A DNA stretch of 64,000 nt from Toxorhynchites rutilus septentrionalis. Its lineage: Eukaryota; Arthropoda; Insecta; Diptera; Culicidae. Within the stretch, counting starts at the first letter, position 1; every line of letters begins with the position of its first letter. Shown piece by piece: positions 23,771 to 34,560 of this stretch. Where the stretch lies: positions 158,461,108 to 158,525,107 of the forward strand of contig NC_073746.1 of NCBI RefSeq assembly GCF_029784135.1, given 5' to 3'. The notes under the pieces were generated by a model. That model was not told the DNA's origin. It did not search any database and was given only the letters and a program-made list of their open reading frames with translations. A program made the translations under genes and the position numbers.

Positions 23771-24300
23771 GTGAGTGATACGATTAATTCCAGTAAATAA
23801 AATTTAAATTTGGAACTATATAGTTGGTTGCTTCGTGAAATGTCATATCGATGACCGATCGTGTATTGTGAAAAATTTAGTACAATTGTAAGCATAAAAT
23901 TCTATATGGTAGCAGTTGTGTTAAAAATGAATTGAAATATGAAACGATTTATTTCAATTTTCATAAACAAAAACCGAGGTGTGACCTGCTCGAGATCGGG
24001 TCGTTTGGTTTAAGCTGTCTATTTTGTTGTGTTCATTTTCACCCAAGGAAAGTTCATACGGCGAGAAAGATTGGAAAAGTGAAGAAATATTAGAAAAAGT
24101 GATTTCCCATATGCCCTACATATAGTATTAGGTGTTGTTAGTCCAATTAAAATTCGCATTGGGTTGAATAAACACTCAGAAAGTAAAATTTATAAAAGAA
24201 AATTACCTTTCCATTTCAAATATGTTTTCTTTATATTAAAGTAACATGGTTTTACTGATAAGAAAAATTGATAATTGTGTTCGGTATTAGTAATTATCTT
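23771..24300. other. Unassigned region, no gene seen
   Basis: AT-rich, no ORF with a recognisable domain and no clear repeat match elsewhere in the window. It may include the missing right end of E7. Confidence 0.4.
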
Positions 24301-24303
24301 ATA

Positions 24304-24606
24304 CAGTAGAACTCCGATTATCCGCGTAATAGTCTGGCCACGAAAAACGAAAATCGCGGATAACGCTATAAAGGCCCAAAAATGAGTTCCAAACACTCAT
24401 GTTTTATCAATACAGGAATCATTAAACAATCCGTCTACTAGGTCATGTACACCAGTGATCAGATAATGTGAAAGCCATAACCAAAACAAAAGTGCATGAG
24501 CTTATCATTCACTGACAAATTCGGGGAAGGCCTAGAGATTTACTATGGAGCTTGCTTTCGCGGTTAATCCGCACCGCACCGCTCGCGAATAATCGGGGTT
24601 CCACTG
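24304..24606. mobile_element. pogo/Tigger-like MITE
   Basis: A 303-bp element with inverted termini CAGTAGAACTCCGATTATCC (left) and ATAATCGGGGTTCCACTG (right). TA flanks it at 24302-24303 and 24607-24608. CAGT...RGAACyYCGATTAT termini and a TA duplication are typical of pogo/Tigger elements. There is no coding capacity, so it is non-autonomous. Confidence 0.88.
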
Positions 24607-24609
24607 TAT

Positions 24610-26740
24610 TACATTGGTAAGTTTTTTTCTCTTTATTTCATACATACATAACACAGGAGGCATCTCGTCTAAGATCACAGAGAGCGGTTTCATCATATCT
24701 CGTTCCACTTCGGAATCTTTTTCTGATACGTACTATCCAACGACTTTTTACCATCCTTCTGTCATCATCACTCGGTAAACACTGGTGGAGTGAACCAACA
24801 ATACCCAACAACCAAACAAAACGGCCCTTTTCAGGGCCACCGAATCATCAAAGAATTTAACGATGTAATTCTTCAAACATATCCAAAATAGATAGCCTAA
24901 CGGAATCCTACGTCAACTATGCTGTCGTGTCTCGGACACAACCCTCCTGTGACTTTTTCTTTTACGTTACACTCAAATACCATTTCAACCCATAATTCCC
25001 ATAACCCATTTTTCATAATTTGCTCTTTATATGATTTTCTTCGGCAGTGAAAAAACGGCATCTCTGCCGGCGATGAGGCAGTTTATGATGACGGATAAAA
25101 ACTTAACGATTTATTCACGTTTGAGCTGCCTCAATGTGCAGAGCTGAGTTGGAGATCCGATTGACATTGCCAACCTAGATCGGATTGCGGTTGCCTAATG
25201 TGTAGGAGGCCTAAGTCCTATGATGATCCAGTTACGGTTTGGTCAGTTCAAACCAGCTGCCTATACAGAAAGGACGTGCCCCAATGGTGAGGGAAGTGGG
25301 GGTAAAGTGGTCACCCTAAGGATTAAGCCTATCCCCGTTTTCCGAACAATATTGTAGCTCAACTTATTGTTACCGACAGCTTTTTATCCGGTCATAAATA
25401 TTCGGTTTGATTTCCATATCGTTTTTTTTTTGTTTTATTAACATGCGATTGCGAAAACCCATAGAGAATTTCTCAACGAATCAATATGATCCAGCTAACC
25501 ATACAAAGCCTATGTAACGATTATAGAACGGAAAATCAACATTAATACTGCTGAAAACAAGCAAACCTGAAAAACCAAAGCCACCGGTGAGCCGGCAAAC
25601 TATCTCCAGCAGCCCGAGTCATTACGAGTATTTGCATTTTGAAAAAGATAAATAATTACACAATAAAATGACTGAGAACTAAACAGTTCATCAGGAAAAT
25701 GACGTAAGATCACACCGGGGTAGTAACGAATGAGAGGAAGAGAAAAAGGTGCAGAAAAATGTAAAATTTCTCAATCTCGGATGCTTCACCACTCAACGAG
25801 TGGGTGGTTTGGATAAGGAAAAATAATTTCAAAAAATGAATGAACGGGAAAAATCTAGAATGTTGCTGAAGTGCAACTGGGAAGCATGGTGTAATGTATA
25901 CTTAATGAATCATCATTATGCACAGTACGGTTGCAAATGAGCTTCGGAGAAGAAGTAAAAAGCTGAAGGTGGAATCCCAGCAGAAAGATTCATCACTGCC
26001 AGATAGTAAAAACTGCCCATCAGACTTGGTTGGTTGGGTAAAAAAAATCCAGCGACTTTTTTTTCGGAATTATGATTGAAGAGCATCCTCCTTAGGCTTT
26101 GAGAAGGCAGAACAAGTACCTCGATATACAGTGTAAAAGAGGCGAAGGGAACCGTAAATTTTTGAATCATTGCTCGGTCTCGGCCCTTACGGCAGGATGG
26201 AAAAAGCCAATGCGAAGAGATAAATGTCACTCATTACGAATGCACTGCACTGTAGTCGCTTCCACGCGGTGTGGCTGCTGCAGTTCCTGCGGTTTACAGC
26301 ACTTGCAAAATGCACTCGTGCATGATTGACAACATTTTTTTCTGCCTCCAAACCAACATAGAACCTCTCATCTCGGCAACGACCGGAGAGTAGCACAAGG
26401 GTGTGACAGGCGATTTTCACCATCGTCATTATTGTCGTTATCGTCGTCGCTGAAGTCCATTCGACGCATAGCAAATTGACTGAAAATTATGCTGTGTACG
26501 ATGCTGTTTACGAAATGCACCACAGACGACGGATGGGTCCGTGGTGCATTTTGCATTTGTTGGAGCGCATCGAAGAGGGTACGAGCGAGAGTGTGCCGTG
26601 TTCAGCCATGCGTCTCCAGCTTGCGAGAGAGAGGTGTTCGATGGATTGGTTGTTCAATTGGAGGTGACGAACACGCTTTTGGGTGTTTAATGAAATTTAA
26701 ATAAAGTATATAAAATTTTTAGGTAACTAGAATAAATTGA
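24610..26740. other. Unassigned region, no gene seen
   Basis: No frame has a recognisable domain. 26090-26690 is less AT-rich, with overlapping short frames on both strands (for example 26187-26474 minus) that show no family motif. It may be single-copy intergenic or intronic DNA. Confidence 0.45.
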
Positions 26741-26751
26741 TATTCACTCTC

Positions 26752-26830
26752 TAAAGGGGAACTTCGATATAACGTACAACTCAAATCGAAAATCGTACGT
26801 GGTATCGAAATGTACGTTATATCGGAGCAT
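26752..26830. mobile_element. Very short pogo-like MITE or fragment
   Basis: About 80 bp bounded by GGGGAACTTCGATATAACGT and its near reverse complement ACGTTATATCGGAGCA. The ends resemble pogo/Tigger termini (GGAACYTCGATATAACG) without a clear CAGT start. I infer an internally deleted MITE. Confidence 0.5.
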
Positions 26831-26899
26831 AGAAATAAACACAGAAATATAGCTCATATTTTTTATTTTATTATTATTTGAGTAAGAATCCACCTAGAA

Positions 26900-27057
26900 G
26901 GCAGGGTTACCAAATCTACAGAATAATCTGTATTTATACAGATTTTTCAATCTTTTTCAATCCAAGAATCTGTAGATACAGATTTACAAATTTTTCAAAA
27001 TAACGATCCAATATTAGTTATGGCTTGATCACAATAATATTTTTTCCCAACTCACCA
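26900..27057. repeat. CAGGGTTACCAAA repeat fragment
   Basis: It begins CAGGGTTACCAAATCTACAG and contains two diverged copies of an ATCTGTA...TACAGATTT block (about 26928-26945 and 26966-26985). CAGGGTTGCCA-type starts are common at hAT-like termini, but no second end is visible, so the class is uncertain. Confidence 0.4.
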
Positions 27058-27100
27058 ATTTTATTCCTATAGCATTCGAATCAGCTATAGGAATAAAATA
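27058..27100. repeat. Perfect 15-bp inverted repeat at element junction
   Basis: ATTTTATTCCTATAG (27058-27072) and CTATAGGAATAAAAT (27086-27100) are exact reverse complements with a 13-nt spacer. They sit where RT remnant B stops abruptly in the C-terminal DYCA region. This could be a filler created at the break or a stem-loop in a transcript. Confidence 0.75.
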
Positions 27101-27882
27101 CGGCGGCTTGCACAATAATCAAAATGTGGAGCGATCAGCGCTTTGTAGATCGTTATTTTGCTCTCAAAAGTCAAGAAACGATTTATTCTACAAAGCACTC
27201 CATATTTTTGAGCTGCCTTCTTTATAGTATAATTAACGTTCTCTTCAAAAAGCAGCGTTTCGTCTAGCATAACGCCAAGATATTTGATTGATGATACTCT
27301 TTCTACGGGTTGCCCATCTATACTTATACTTAGATTGCCACTATCAAGACTGCGTGTCGATACTACCATGTATTTCGTTTTACTTATATTTAATTTCAAT
27401 TTTTTCCATTTTAACCAGTTATCTAAGTTTTGTAGTTCAAGATTCATTTTTCTGTAACAGTCTTGCAATGTATCTGCCACAACAAATATCGCTATGTCGT
27501 CAGCGAACAAATTCACGTCGCTGTCATTCAACACCTGTTTGATGTCATTGATATAAAGCAAGAAAAGTAACGGCCCCAGAACACTTCCTTGAGGCACACC
27601 CAGATTCACTGATCCCGCCGATGATTTACTGTCCCTATAAATAGTGATTTGTGTTCGCCCGCTTAAGTAGCTTTCAAACCACGTCAATACAGGTCCAGTT
27701 ACATCATAACTGGAAAGTAGCTTTATCAATTTACACCGGTCTACTGTCTCGAAGGCCCTTTTCAAATCAATAAATACCGTCAAAATAACTTTCTTCTCCT
27801 CTATAGCCTGTTTCCATTTTAGAAGCAACAAATTGAGAGCCGTTTCACAAGAGTGGTTTTTTCCTAAATCCAGACTGTTCAT
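27101..27882 (-). pseudogene. Reverse transcriptase palm and thumb (remnant B)
   Basis: Continuation after the frameshift: NHSCETALNLLLLKW, VFIDLKRAFETVD (first catalytic Asp), LGVPQGSVLGPLLFLLYIND and VNLFADDIAIFVV (catalytic Asp pair). LKLNISKTKYMVV and IKYLGVMLDETLLF form the thumb. The palm is complete. Sequence stops at APHFDYCA, where the usual C-terminal helices should follow; the trailing residues to the stop come from the inverted-repeat junction. With the frameshift and both truncations, no active enzyme is expected. Confidence 0.92.
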
Positions 27883-29197
27883 CTACCAGTATTTCATTTT
27901 CCGTTATATATTCCAGAAGTTGATCTTTGACAACGATTTCTAGGATTTTTTCGTACATTGGTAATATATTAACTGGTCTACGGTCTTCTGGTTTGGTCGA
28001 TTTCGGATTTTTTGGAATCGGTATGACAACGGATTTCTTCCAACTATGTGGGCATTCACCTCGAATCATCGACTCATTTACTATATATAGTAGATTCTCT
28101 TTGATTAAATCAAATGCATCTACTAATACCGTTTTATTGATATCGTCAACACCCGCACAGTTTCTTAAATCCATCACAACCTTCCTCAGTGTTTCCATAC
28201 TGATGGTTCTAAAGCATCTCCATTGTGAAGACAAACTAGGAAAAGCAAGATTTAGTCGATTTGTAGGAGGCACAATACCATTGTGGATTTCCTCCACACT
28301 TGACGTGAAAAATTTGTTCAATTTTTCAGCTGTTATGAAATTACATTCTGTATTACCGTCAAATTCAATGTCGATATCTTTACTTCCGCATGGATTACAC
28401 AAATCTTTTATTTTTTTCCACAGCTTCTTTGGATTATGTTGAACTGCCATTATTTCACTTTGAATTAATTTATTTTTGGAATTCTTTAGTTCACGTACAT
28501 AAATATTTCTCCATACTTTGTACATGTCCCAGTATTTAATACTGTTTGTACGTTTAGCTATTATTAAGTAATGATCCCGTTTTCTTCTGATGGAAGCTAG
28601 CGTAGTGGTATACCAGGCTTTGTCTCCGCTCTGTCTTTGTGCTGGAATGCCCGATCCTCTAGGGGTCAATATCTTTTTCATTGAAGAGCAAAGTGCTTCC
28701 TCAAGATTTTTTGCAACATCATGAAGAGAGGAGTGTTCTCCAATCGGCATTATTTTGTTCTGTAAAACAGATTCCAATTTGCGTTTCGAATAATTGTTCC
28801 AGCACTTATATAACTTGTCCTTTATTTCGATAAACTCAACATCAGAGAAGTTATAGATCATACCAATTGTTTCATGATCCGAGATTTTGCTGTCATGAAG
28901 AATCTCGATAACACCATCGTCAAAATTAGTAAAAACTAAATCAATAGTCGTCGAAGTTGTCCTTGTTATTCTGGTGTGATCATTAATTCTCTGTTTGAAT
29001 CCAGCGGCTTGTGTGATTACTTTCAATTCATGAGATTTCTTACGTTCGGCCCAATCAATATTAAAATCACCATTAATGATTATTCTCTTTTGTTCATGAA
29101 TTTGAATGTATTGCAGCCACAAATCTTCCAGAAATTCTAAAAAGTCCCTATCGCTACTACTAGGCGAATGGTATATGCCAGCGTATATCCCAGCCAT
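27845..29197 (-). pseudogene. Non-LTR pol, endonuclease-linker-RT part (remnant B)
   Basis: A 450-codon frame, one end of a longer pol. YAGIYHSPSSSDRDFLEFL and GDFNIDW (conserved Asp-Asn of the APE endonuclease) come first, then TTSTTIDLVFTN and ISDHETI (conserved Asp-His). The linker follows, then RT start motifs ECPHSWKKSVVIPIPKN, RRPVNILPMYEKILE and EQSGFRK. The catalytic N-terminus of the endonuclease is missing through 5' truncation. The frame ends in an A-run indel at about 27860, and RT continues in another frame (27882-27101). The first Met is arbitrary because the true start lies upstream of the truncation. Confidence 0.9.
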
Positions 29198-29208
29198 TTT
29201 GCATTCTC

Positions 29209-29556
29209 TGAAAATCGAAAAGGGTTTTTGTGAATTCAGGGGACTTAATGGTGACTTTTTTTTTCAATCGATCGTTCAATGTCCGTGAATTCGAGCATTG
29301 TTTCTAGGTCAAAAGTGACGTCAAAGTGCAGCGTTGCTTTTGGCAACAGGCTCTCGCATGTGCTTTTTTGGGAATATCGTCGAGAGGGATCTAAGTGCTT
29401 TCCATGGTGCTTTGCACTCCAAACGTATTTCGTGGTAAACGAAAAGAAAGGAGAAGAAGAGGTTCAAACTACGGTAGGCAACACTTTTAGCTTCTCGAAG
29501 TTGGAAGAAATTTTCGTAGCTTCAGACAGAACAAGTTATTGTCACATGAAAAATGA
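29209..29556 (+). repeat. 348-bp direct repeat, copy 1
   Basis: Nearly identical to 30938-31285: I count four substitutions and no indels over 348 bp. Both copies hold the same open frame starting MSVNSSIVSRSK (29279 here, running past the repeat end to 29647). The repeat starts TGAAAATCGAAAAGGG and ends CACATGAAAAATGA, so it lacks a clear TG...CA LTR signature. Its left edge abuts the 5' truncation point of non-LTR remnant B. Confidence 0.9.
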
Positions 29557-30057
29557 TTCCAGCTCTTCTGGTTATTTGAACCAAAAAAAATCGAACAGAT
29601 CAGTAAAGATGCCGCTATCGTATGAGCTGCGTACAAGTGAAAAATGACTGAATTGATTATAACTTGGTAAACGATGGAATTTACGAAAAGTCCTTTCTGG
29701 GGTATGTTCTTGAATGTCTAAACTGCAGAAATAAGAAGGAAAAACCGTTTTTTTTTTTAAATTTCTATACTACAACACAACATCCTGCAACTCCCTTAAA
29801 TGAAGAGTGACGGTTTAGTTTTCACGAAGTGCCGTTCTCAATTTTTTACAACGCTCCAACCATGTCAGAAGAAGTTCAGGTTTTGTAGGGAAGCAAAACA
29901 AAAAAGCCGTTTTCAAGGGTTTGTATCTCTTCGAACTTATGAGGACAACATGTTGGTAATTTTGCATGTTGCAGAAAAGAGCAGAAGAGAGTTTTTGTTG
30001 AGAATTACAAGAGCGATCAAAATCACCAAATAGGTAGCCGTAAATCAAGCAAGATAC
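29557..30057. other. Unassigned spacer between direct repeats
   Basis: Short frames on both strands at 29800-30048 have no recognised domain. It may be the decayed middle of the hAT element whose end lies at 30633, but I cannot show this. Confidence 0.35.
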
Positions 30058-30633
30058 ATGTTAGCAGTACCTGACAGCGAATTGAAAACGATGATTCCGA
30101 AATTTGCACATTTTTACGACGATGTCTCGGAAAGCGAGAAGATACTAAAATTTCAAGATTCCGTGGATTCAAGTGATACAGTTCATCATGAAATGGAACT
30201 TCGAAAAAATGCTTCCAAATCTTACAGTGAGTTTGAAGCTGTTACTAATGGTTTGCGTTCTTATGGCATCTAGTGAAAGAGGCCTATCAAAGTTGAAATT
30301 AATTAAAAATTATTTGCGGTCAACGATGGGATCGGCATGCTTAAATGGATTGGCTTTGATGTCAATCGAACGTAAATAGACTAACTCTGTTGACTTTGAC
30401 GATGTGTTCAAACAATTTGCTGATCTTTAGTATTGTTAATTAAAAACAAAAAGGCTAAAAAATCAACCGTTTTATTAATTATAATTAACCTCAAATTTAG
30501 GTTGTTTGGATCAGTAAATTAGATTTTTCATTAGAGAACGAAAACAAAAGCAAAAAAACAAAGACAAAAAATCTTGTTATCAGATTCAATTGAAGTAGTG
30601 ACACCCAAGTCACCCGGTCACGCTACGCCACTG
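30058..30633 (+). pseudogene. hAT transposase C-terminal remnant and right terminus
   Basis: ASSERGLSKLKLIKNYLRST (about 30270-30330), followed by NGLALMSIERK, is the C-terminal hAT dimerisation segment of the zinc-finger-MYM/52-kDa-repressor-like hAT transposases. VDFDDVFKQFADL (about 30393-30428) is the usual extreme C-terminus, separated by a TAG at 30377-30379. The sequence CACGCTACGCCACTG, ending at 30633, is the reverse complement of a CAGTGGCGTAGC hAT terminus. The rest of the transposase, with its catalytic residues, is missing or unrecognisable; the frame 30058-30273 may be part of it. Non-functional. Confidence 0.8.
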
Positions 30634-30937
30634 CTTGGTAATAAAGTTATTACGACCCCCTACAAACAAGGTTTCGGACAGCGTGGCAACGAAGGAGAAA
30701 ATGCTATTTTTATTTATAATATATTTCTGTAGTCATAGATAGTCATAGAGATAGTCATAGATATTTAACTTGGAAAATATTTTGATGATGAATGAACGTT
30801 GATATTATGATTTTTTGAAGTTTTATCATTAAATTTGTCACATTCCAGATCGAAGTTCTGTATGACAATTATCATAACTTTCATGGTTCCAACATTGAGT
30901 CGTGACTTTTTCGTTGTGCACATATTGTTCATGGCAG

Positions 30938-31285
30938 TGAAAATCGAAAAGGGTTTTTGTGAATTCAGGGGACTTAATGGTGACTTTTTTTTTCAATCGA
31001 TCGTTCAATGTCCGTGAATTCGAGCATTGTTTCTAGGTCAAAAGTGACGTCAAAGTGCAGCGTTGCTTTTGGCAACAGGCTCTCACATGTGCTTTTTTGG
31101 GAATTTCGTCGAGAGGGATCTAAGTGCTTTCCATGGTGCTTTGCACTCCAAACGTATTTCGTGATAAACGAAAAGAAAGGAGAAGAAGAGGTTCAAACTA
31201 CGGTAGGCAACACTTTTAGTTTCTCGAAGTTGGAAGAAATTTTCGTAGCTTCAGACAGAACAAGTTATTGTCACATGAAAAATGA
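30938..31285 (+). repeat. 348-bp direct repeat, copy 2
   Basis: Second copy of the 29209-29556 unit. Of the four differences, two are silent and two change an amino acid in the shared frame (Tyr to Phe, Val to Ile). The frame continues beyond the repeat to 31397 with different sequence from copy 1. A weaker resemblance (ACATTGTTTCCGGGTTAAAG, CAAGGTGCAGCG) at 31626-31665 suggests an older diverged copy downstream. Confidence 0.9.
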
Positions 31286-32026
31286 AAAACGCAGAGTGTT
31301 AAGAAATCGAAAATCGATGGTGCTAAAACACGCGGTCAGTTTGGTTAGATTTTTATTGAACTTAACTCTGTCTGATATTCCAGCGATAACACGATAGACG
31401 TTGAGTACTTCAGTATGTATTTCCGACTGATGAAGAGAGTGATTCTGCGTTGCGCTTTAATATTTATAGTCTTGGTCAGATTAAAAGCGCGAGAAAAAGC
31501 TTTACGATAGGTCAAGCTGACCATTTAGACAAATTGAGCGAGAGCTCGAAAGTTAGCGAGCTTTCTCCGTGTTTCTAGGACTAGGCTAGGAAAATTATCT
31601 ACATTCCTGAACACAGAGAATGCTGTACATTGTTTCCGGGTTAAAGGTGGCTTCAAGGTGCAGCGCATTTCAAGCCGGATGTAATAAAGGTATTTTCCTG
31701 GGGTGAGAGCTCTGTTCTTCGGTTGAAACTGGAGATGAAAGTTTGTTCCGTAACGCTTGTCCTCGATGGCAATAATTTTGTAGTACTACATTAATAATGC
31801 GGTCTAATAAAATGATCAAAAATAAAAAAAACTTAAGCAACATTGTTTCTTCCAACAAAGCCGATTAATGTCTGAAAGGTCACTATCCGATCTTTGGTAG
31901 GAAGGAAAAATATTATGCGGCACGGGTTTTCGAACAAGTCGCATAATACAACAAGACACATTTTTTTCTTTATACTCAAAATACGGTACAGATTGATAAA
32001 AAAAAAGGGACAATAAAAAAATTGTA
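31286..32026. other. Unassigned region, no gene seen
   Basis: AT-rich with short frames only. Apart from the diverged match to the 348-bp repeat at 31626-31665, I see no repeat or domain. Confidence 0.4.
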
Positions 32027-33049
32027 AGGGGTTGTATCTAGGATACGATCGCATATTTTCGACGTAGAACTACACAATTATATTATGCAACACACTTGTT
32101 TACCACTTCGAATATTATTTTAGAATGCTCGAAATTTTTGTAATAGATTATGTTCTTAGTAACAAATAAATTTGATGAACGTCCTTTTTCGTTTGATATG
32201 ATGCCTAGGATAACCAAAGTTTGTGAACGGAAAAATTGTATTTTACATTTCCCTCTAAAATTATTGCACATCTCATGTTTACGTAGTTCTCGAACCGCGA
32301 AAGTTAATCCACCTCTAGTATCTGAAACGACGTTTTCCCAGTCTTCTCAGTTTAAAAGTACGTTTTAGGGAAACATATTCCGGTCTGCACAAAGACAAGC
32401 GACTACAAAAGTACTCAACACCAAAAAATACCCCCGACTTGCATGTATTTGCAAAGCGAATTCCCCCAAGCACATTGATTTTGAAGTCCGTGTTAGAGAA
32501 ACACAGCTCGGTGGGAACAAAAATATCCCCGACTTGCCCAACAAAGCGGATTTCCACAGTCACATCGATCTTAAAGTCTGTGATGGGAAACCGTAAATCG
32601 GGCCAATCAAAACTTGGCAGTTAGGGCTTTTAGATAATGCTTGACATTTTACAGTTATTCAATTGTTCATCTAATGAAAAATAAAATTTTATCAATTGTG
32701 ATAGATGCGATAGATATATCCTATCAATTGATGCAACTCTTTCCGATCTGTTAAGAAATGTTCGAGTTATAAGCATTCGAAATACGGGTAGGGTTAGCAC
32801 ACACATCGGCAGAACAAATGTATGGAGAAAAGGAAGTTTTTCCAGTTTTCATGAATTTAAGACGTTTGAAGATTAGTGAATTGTAATGTATAGCATATCA
32901 AATCAATCTTAGAGAATTTCCGATTGGTATGCAAATCAGGAGAATTCGTTCACAGTGAAAATAGTTATTAACGTTAACTTTATTTCATAAAAACGTGACC
33001 TGTTTTCTGATTTGGCACCCTTCCTGAAAGACGTAGATCAATGTCAAAA
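32027..33049 (+). mobile_element. Minisatellite element with palindromic ends (E2)
   Basis: The B-type left end is GGGGTTGTATCTAGGATACG (32028) with TCGACGTAGAACTAC just inside. The A-type right end is CCTGAAAGACGTAGATCAAT plus GTCAAAA (33024-33049). The interior has the E1-type minisatellite (32340-32590). The right ~240 bp (from CAGAACAAATGTATGG) instead matches the right end of E5 (52810-53063). E2 therefore combines the interior of one subfamily with the end of another. Confidence 0.75.
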
Positions 33050-33300
33050 TGTCGAGAAAACGGTACTGTTCCGTTAAAAACGGTACGTTTGGTCAGCCTA
33101 CTTTTTGTATTCCTCTGAATAATTGAATAAACAGAAGAAAAAGGTAGTAAGCGTATGGTATTTTTGTGTAAATTTATAAACAGAATGTAGTTCAAGATTC
33201 TACCACGTTATCTCATCTAATCCGTTTAAAGGATACAAGTTCATACAGGAAACGGTTTTTTCTAGGCTTCCATTTGATGTACCGAAAGAGAAAAAAATAA
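33050..33300. other. Spacer between E2 and E3
   Basis: No recognisable feature. AACGGTAC is repeated around 33060-33090. Short minus frames run across it without a domain. Confidence 0.4.
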
Positions 33301-34560
33301 TAGGAGGCTGTTTTCAAAACCAGACCGCATTGTTGTCGTAGAACTACGTTGTGGTTTAATTCAAGTCGCTTGTTTATAACTGCGGATATTATTTTATAAT
33401 GCAATGAAGATTAAAAAAAAAATTCTACCAGTTTGGTCGCTCTGAAATGTTTTTTTTTATTGTAGAATCATTTGACGATAATTGTTTGATGATTTATTCT
33501 TGTGCTCGCAGAACACATACTTGCTCGAGATAAGCGCAGCTGTCATTTTTAGTGCAGAAAGTTTTTCTATTGGCAAGCGAAATCAAATCACATACAAAAT
33601 TCCAGAACGACACTTACTTTCTTGGTGACTAAATAAATGAAATAAACTCTATCTGTTAATTTCAACAGCCTCGAAAAAAAATAGCACTGCTTCATTATGA
33701 TCAAGATCAGCGCAAATGCTATCATAGTTGAAAGCAGTTTTACAACTGGCACGCGAGCCCAAATAAATCAATAACAAGATATAACTTATTGAATAACTTC
33801 ATATTCCCCAAATAATTTTTTGATGCACAACCTTAACACCTGCTTCACCATAGCGTCAGTTCAATGCATTGATGACAGAAAGCAAACAATGTTAACTGCT
33901 TGGAAGAAGGCTGAATATTTGCCTCAGTAGAAATTCATTACCAATACCTTAGGTTAAATATTTCCCTCCCGCTATCTTCCCTCCTTGTTTATATTTATCA
34001 TTACGACTGCATAATTTGCAACACCAAACAATCATCAATAATAGCATAAAAAATTAGACGATTGTTGCATCGTTACAGGCCCAATGCACACGGGAGCAGA
34101 TACAAATGGGGTTTCAGCGTAGCGAAGATGCACTATTTTTACGTACGGGTTATGAAGCACGGACGTACGCACACAAATATCCATATATTGATGTCATGAA
34201 GTAAATAAATATACACACATATATCTCCGTTTTGCGCTCTTACCAACAGAAGCCCTTTCTGTTAATATTGCCAGTCTAGATTAGCTTAGCTGTCATCCTT
34301 TGTGGAGAGAGTTTTTTTTACCGTCATACCGTTCATTCGTCTCTAACCTTCAAAAAAGCTCTTGGAAAAGTTTACTTTATCCAACATATTACTCCTTCAC
34401 CCCCATTGCTCTATACTCTAGGAAAATATTCCCCTTCGTTCTTCTTCTTTTCCTTTGTTCACGGAGACTTCACATCTTAGGATTTCCCATTCGTTGCTCG
34501 TCGATGAGTTGCTCGTTTTTTGATATTCCATATAGATAAGCTATTTTTCCATTTATAATT
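33301..34560 (+). mobile_element. Element E3 with B-type palindromic end
   Basis: The left end GGAGGCTGTTTTCAAAACCA is a drifted B-type module with GTCGTAGAACTACGTTG inside. From about 33350 it is collinear with E5: GCTCGAGATAAGCGCAGCTG, AACATTCCAGAACGACA-like, CCTGCTTCACCATA and AACAATGTTAACTGCTTGGA. CTTTGTTCACGGAGACTT (34454) is also shared. No A-type right end is visible, so the copy is truncated or diverged at its right side. It provides the uninterrupted version of the site where E5 carries an ORF1 fragment. Confidence 0.65.

Larger units (their letters stand above)
27101..29205 (-). mobile_element. Non-LTR retrotransposon remnant B
   Basis: Reads right to left: endonuclease C-terminal half, linker and reverse transcriptase. 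It is 5' truncated at about 29205, where it abuts a 348-bp repeat, and 3' truncated within the RT C-terminus at about 27100. It is better preserved than remnant A, with one frameshift near 27850-27880. The same group as remnant A is suggested by the shared HSCETALN, FADD and GVPQGSVLGP motif style. Confidence 0.88.

Noticed and set aside
29209..31285. LTR retrotransposon bounded by the 348-bp direct repeats
   Set aside because: The repeats lack TG...CA ends, no primer-binding site or polypurine tract was seen, and the interior holds a hAT relic rather than gag or pol.
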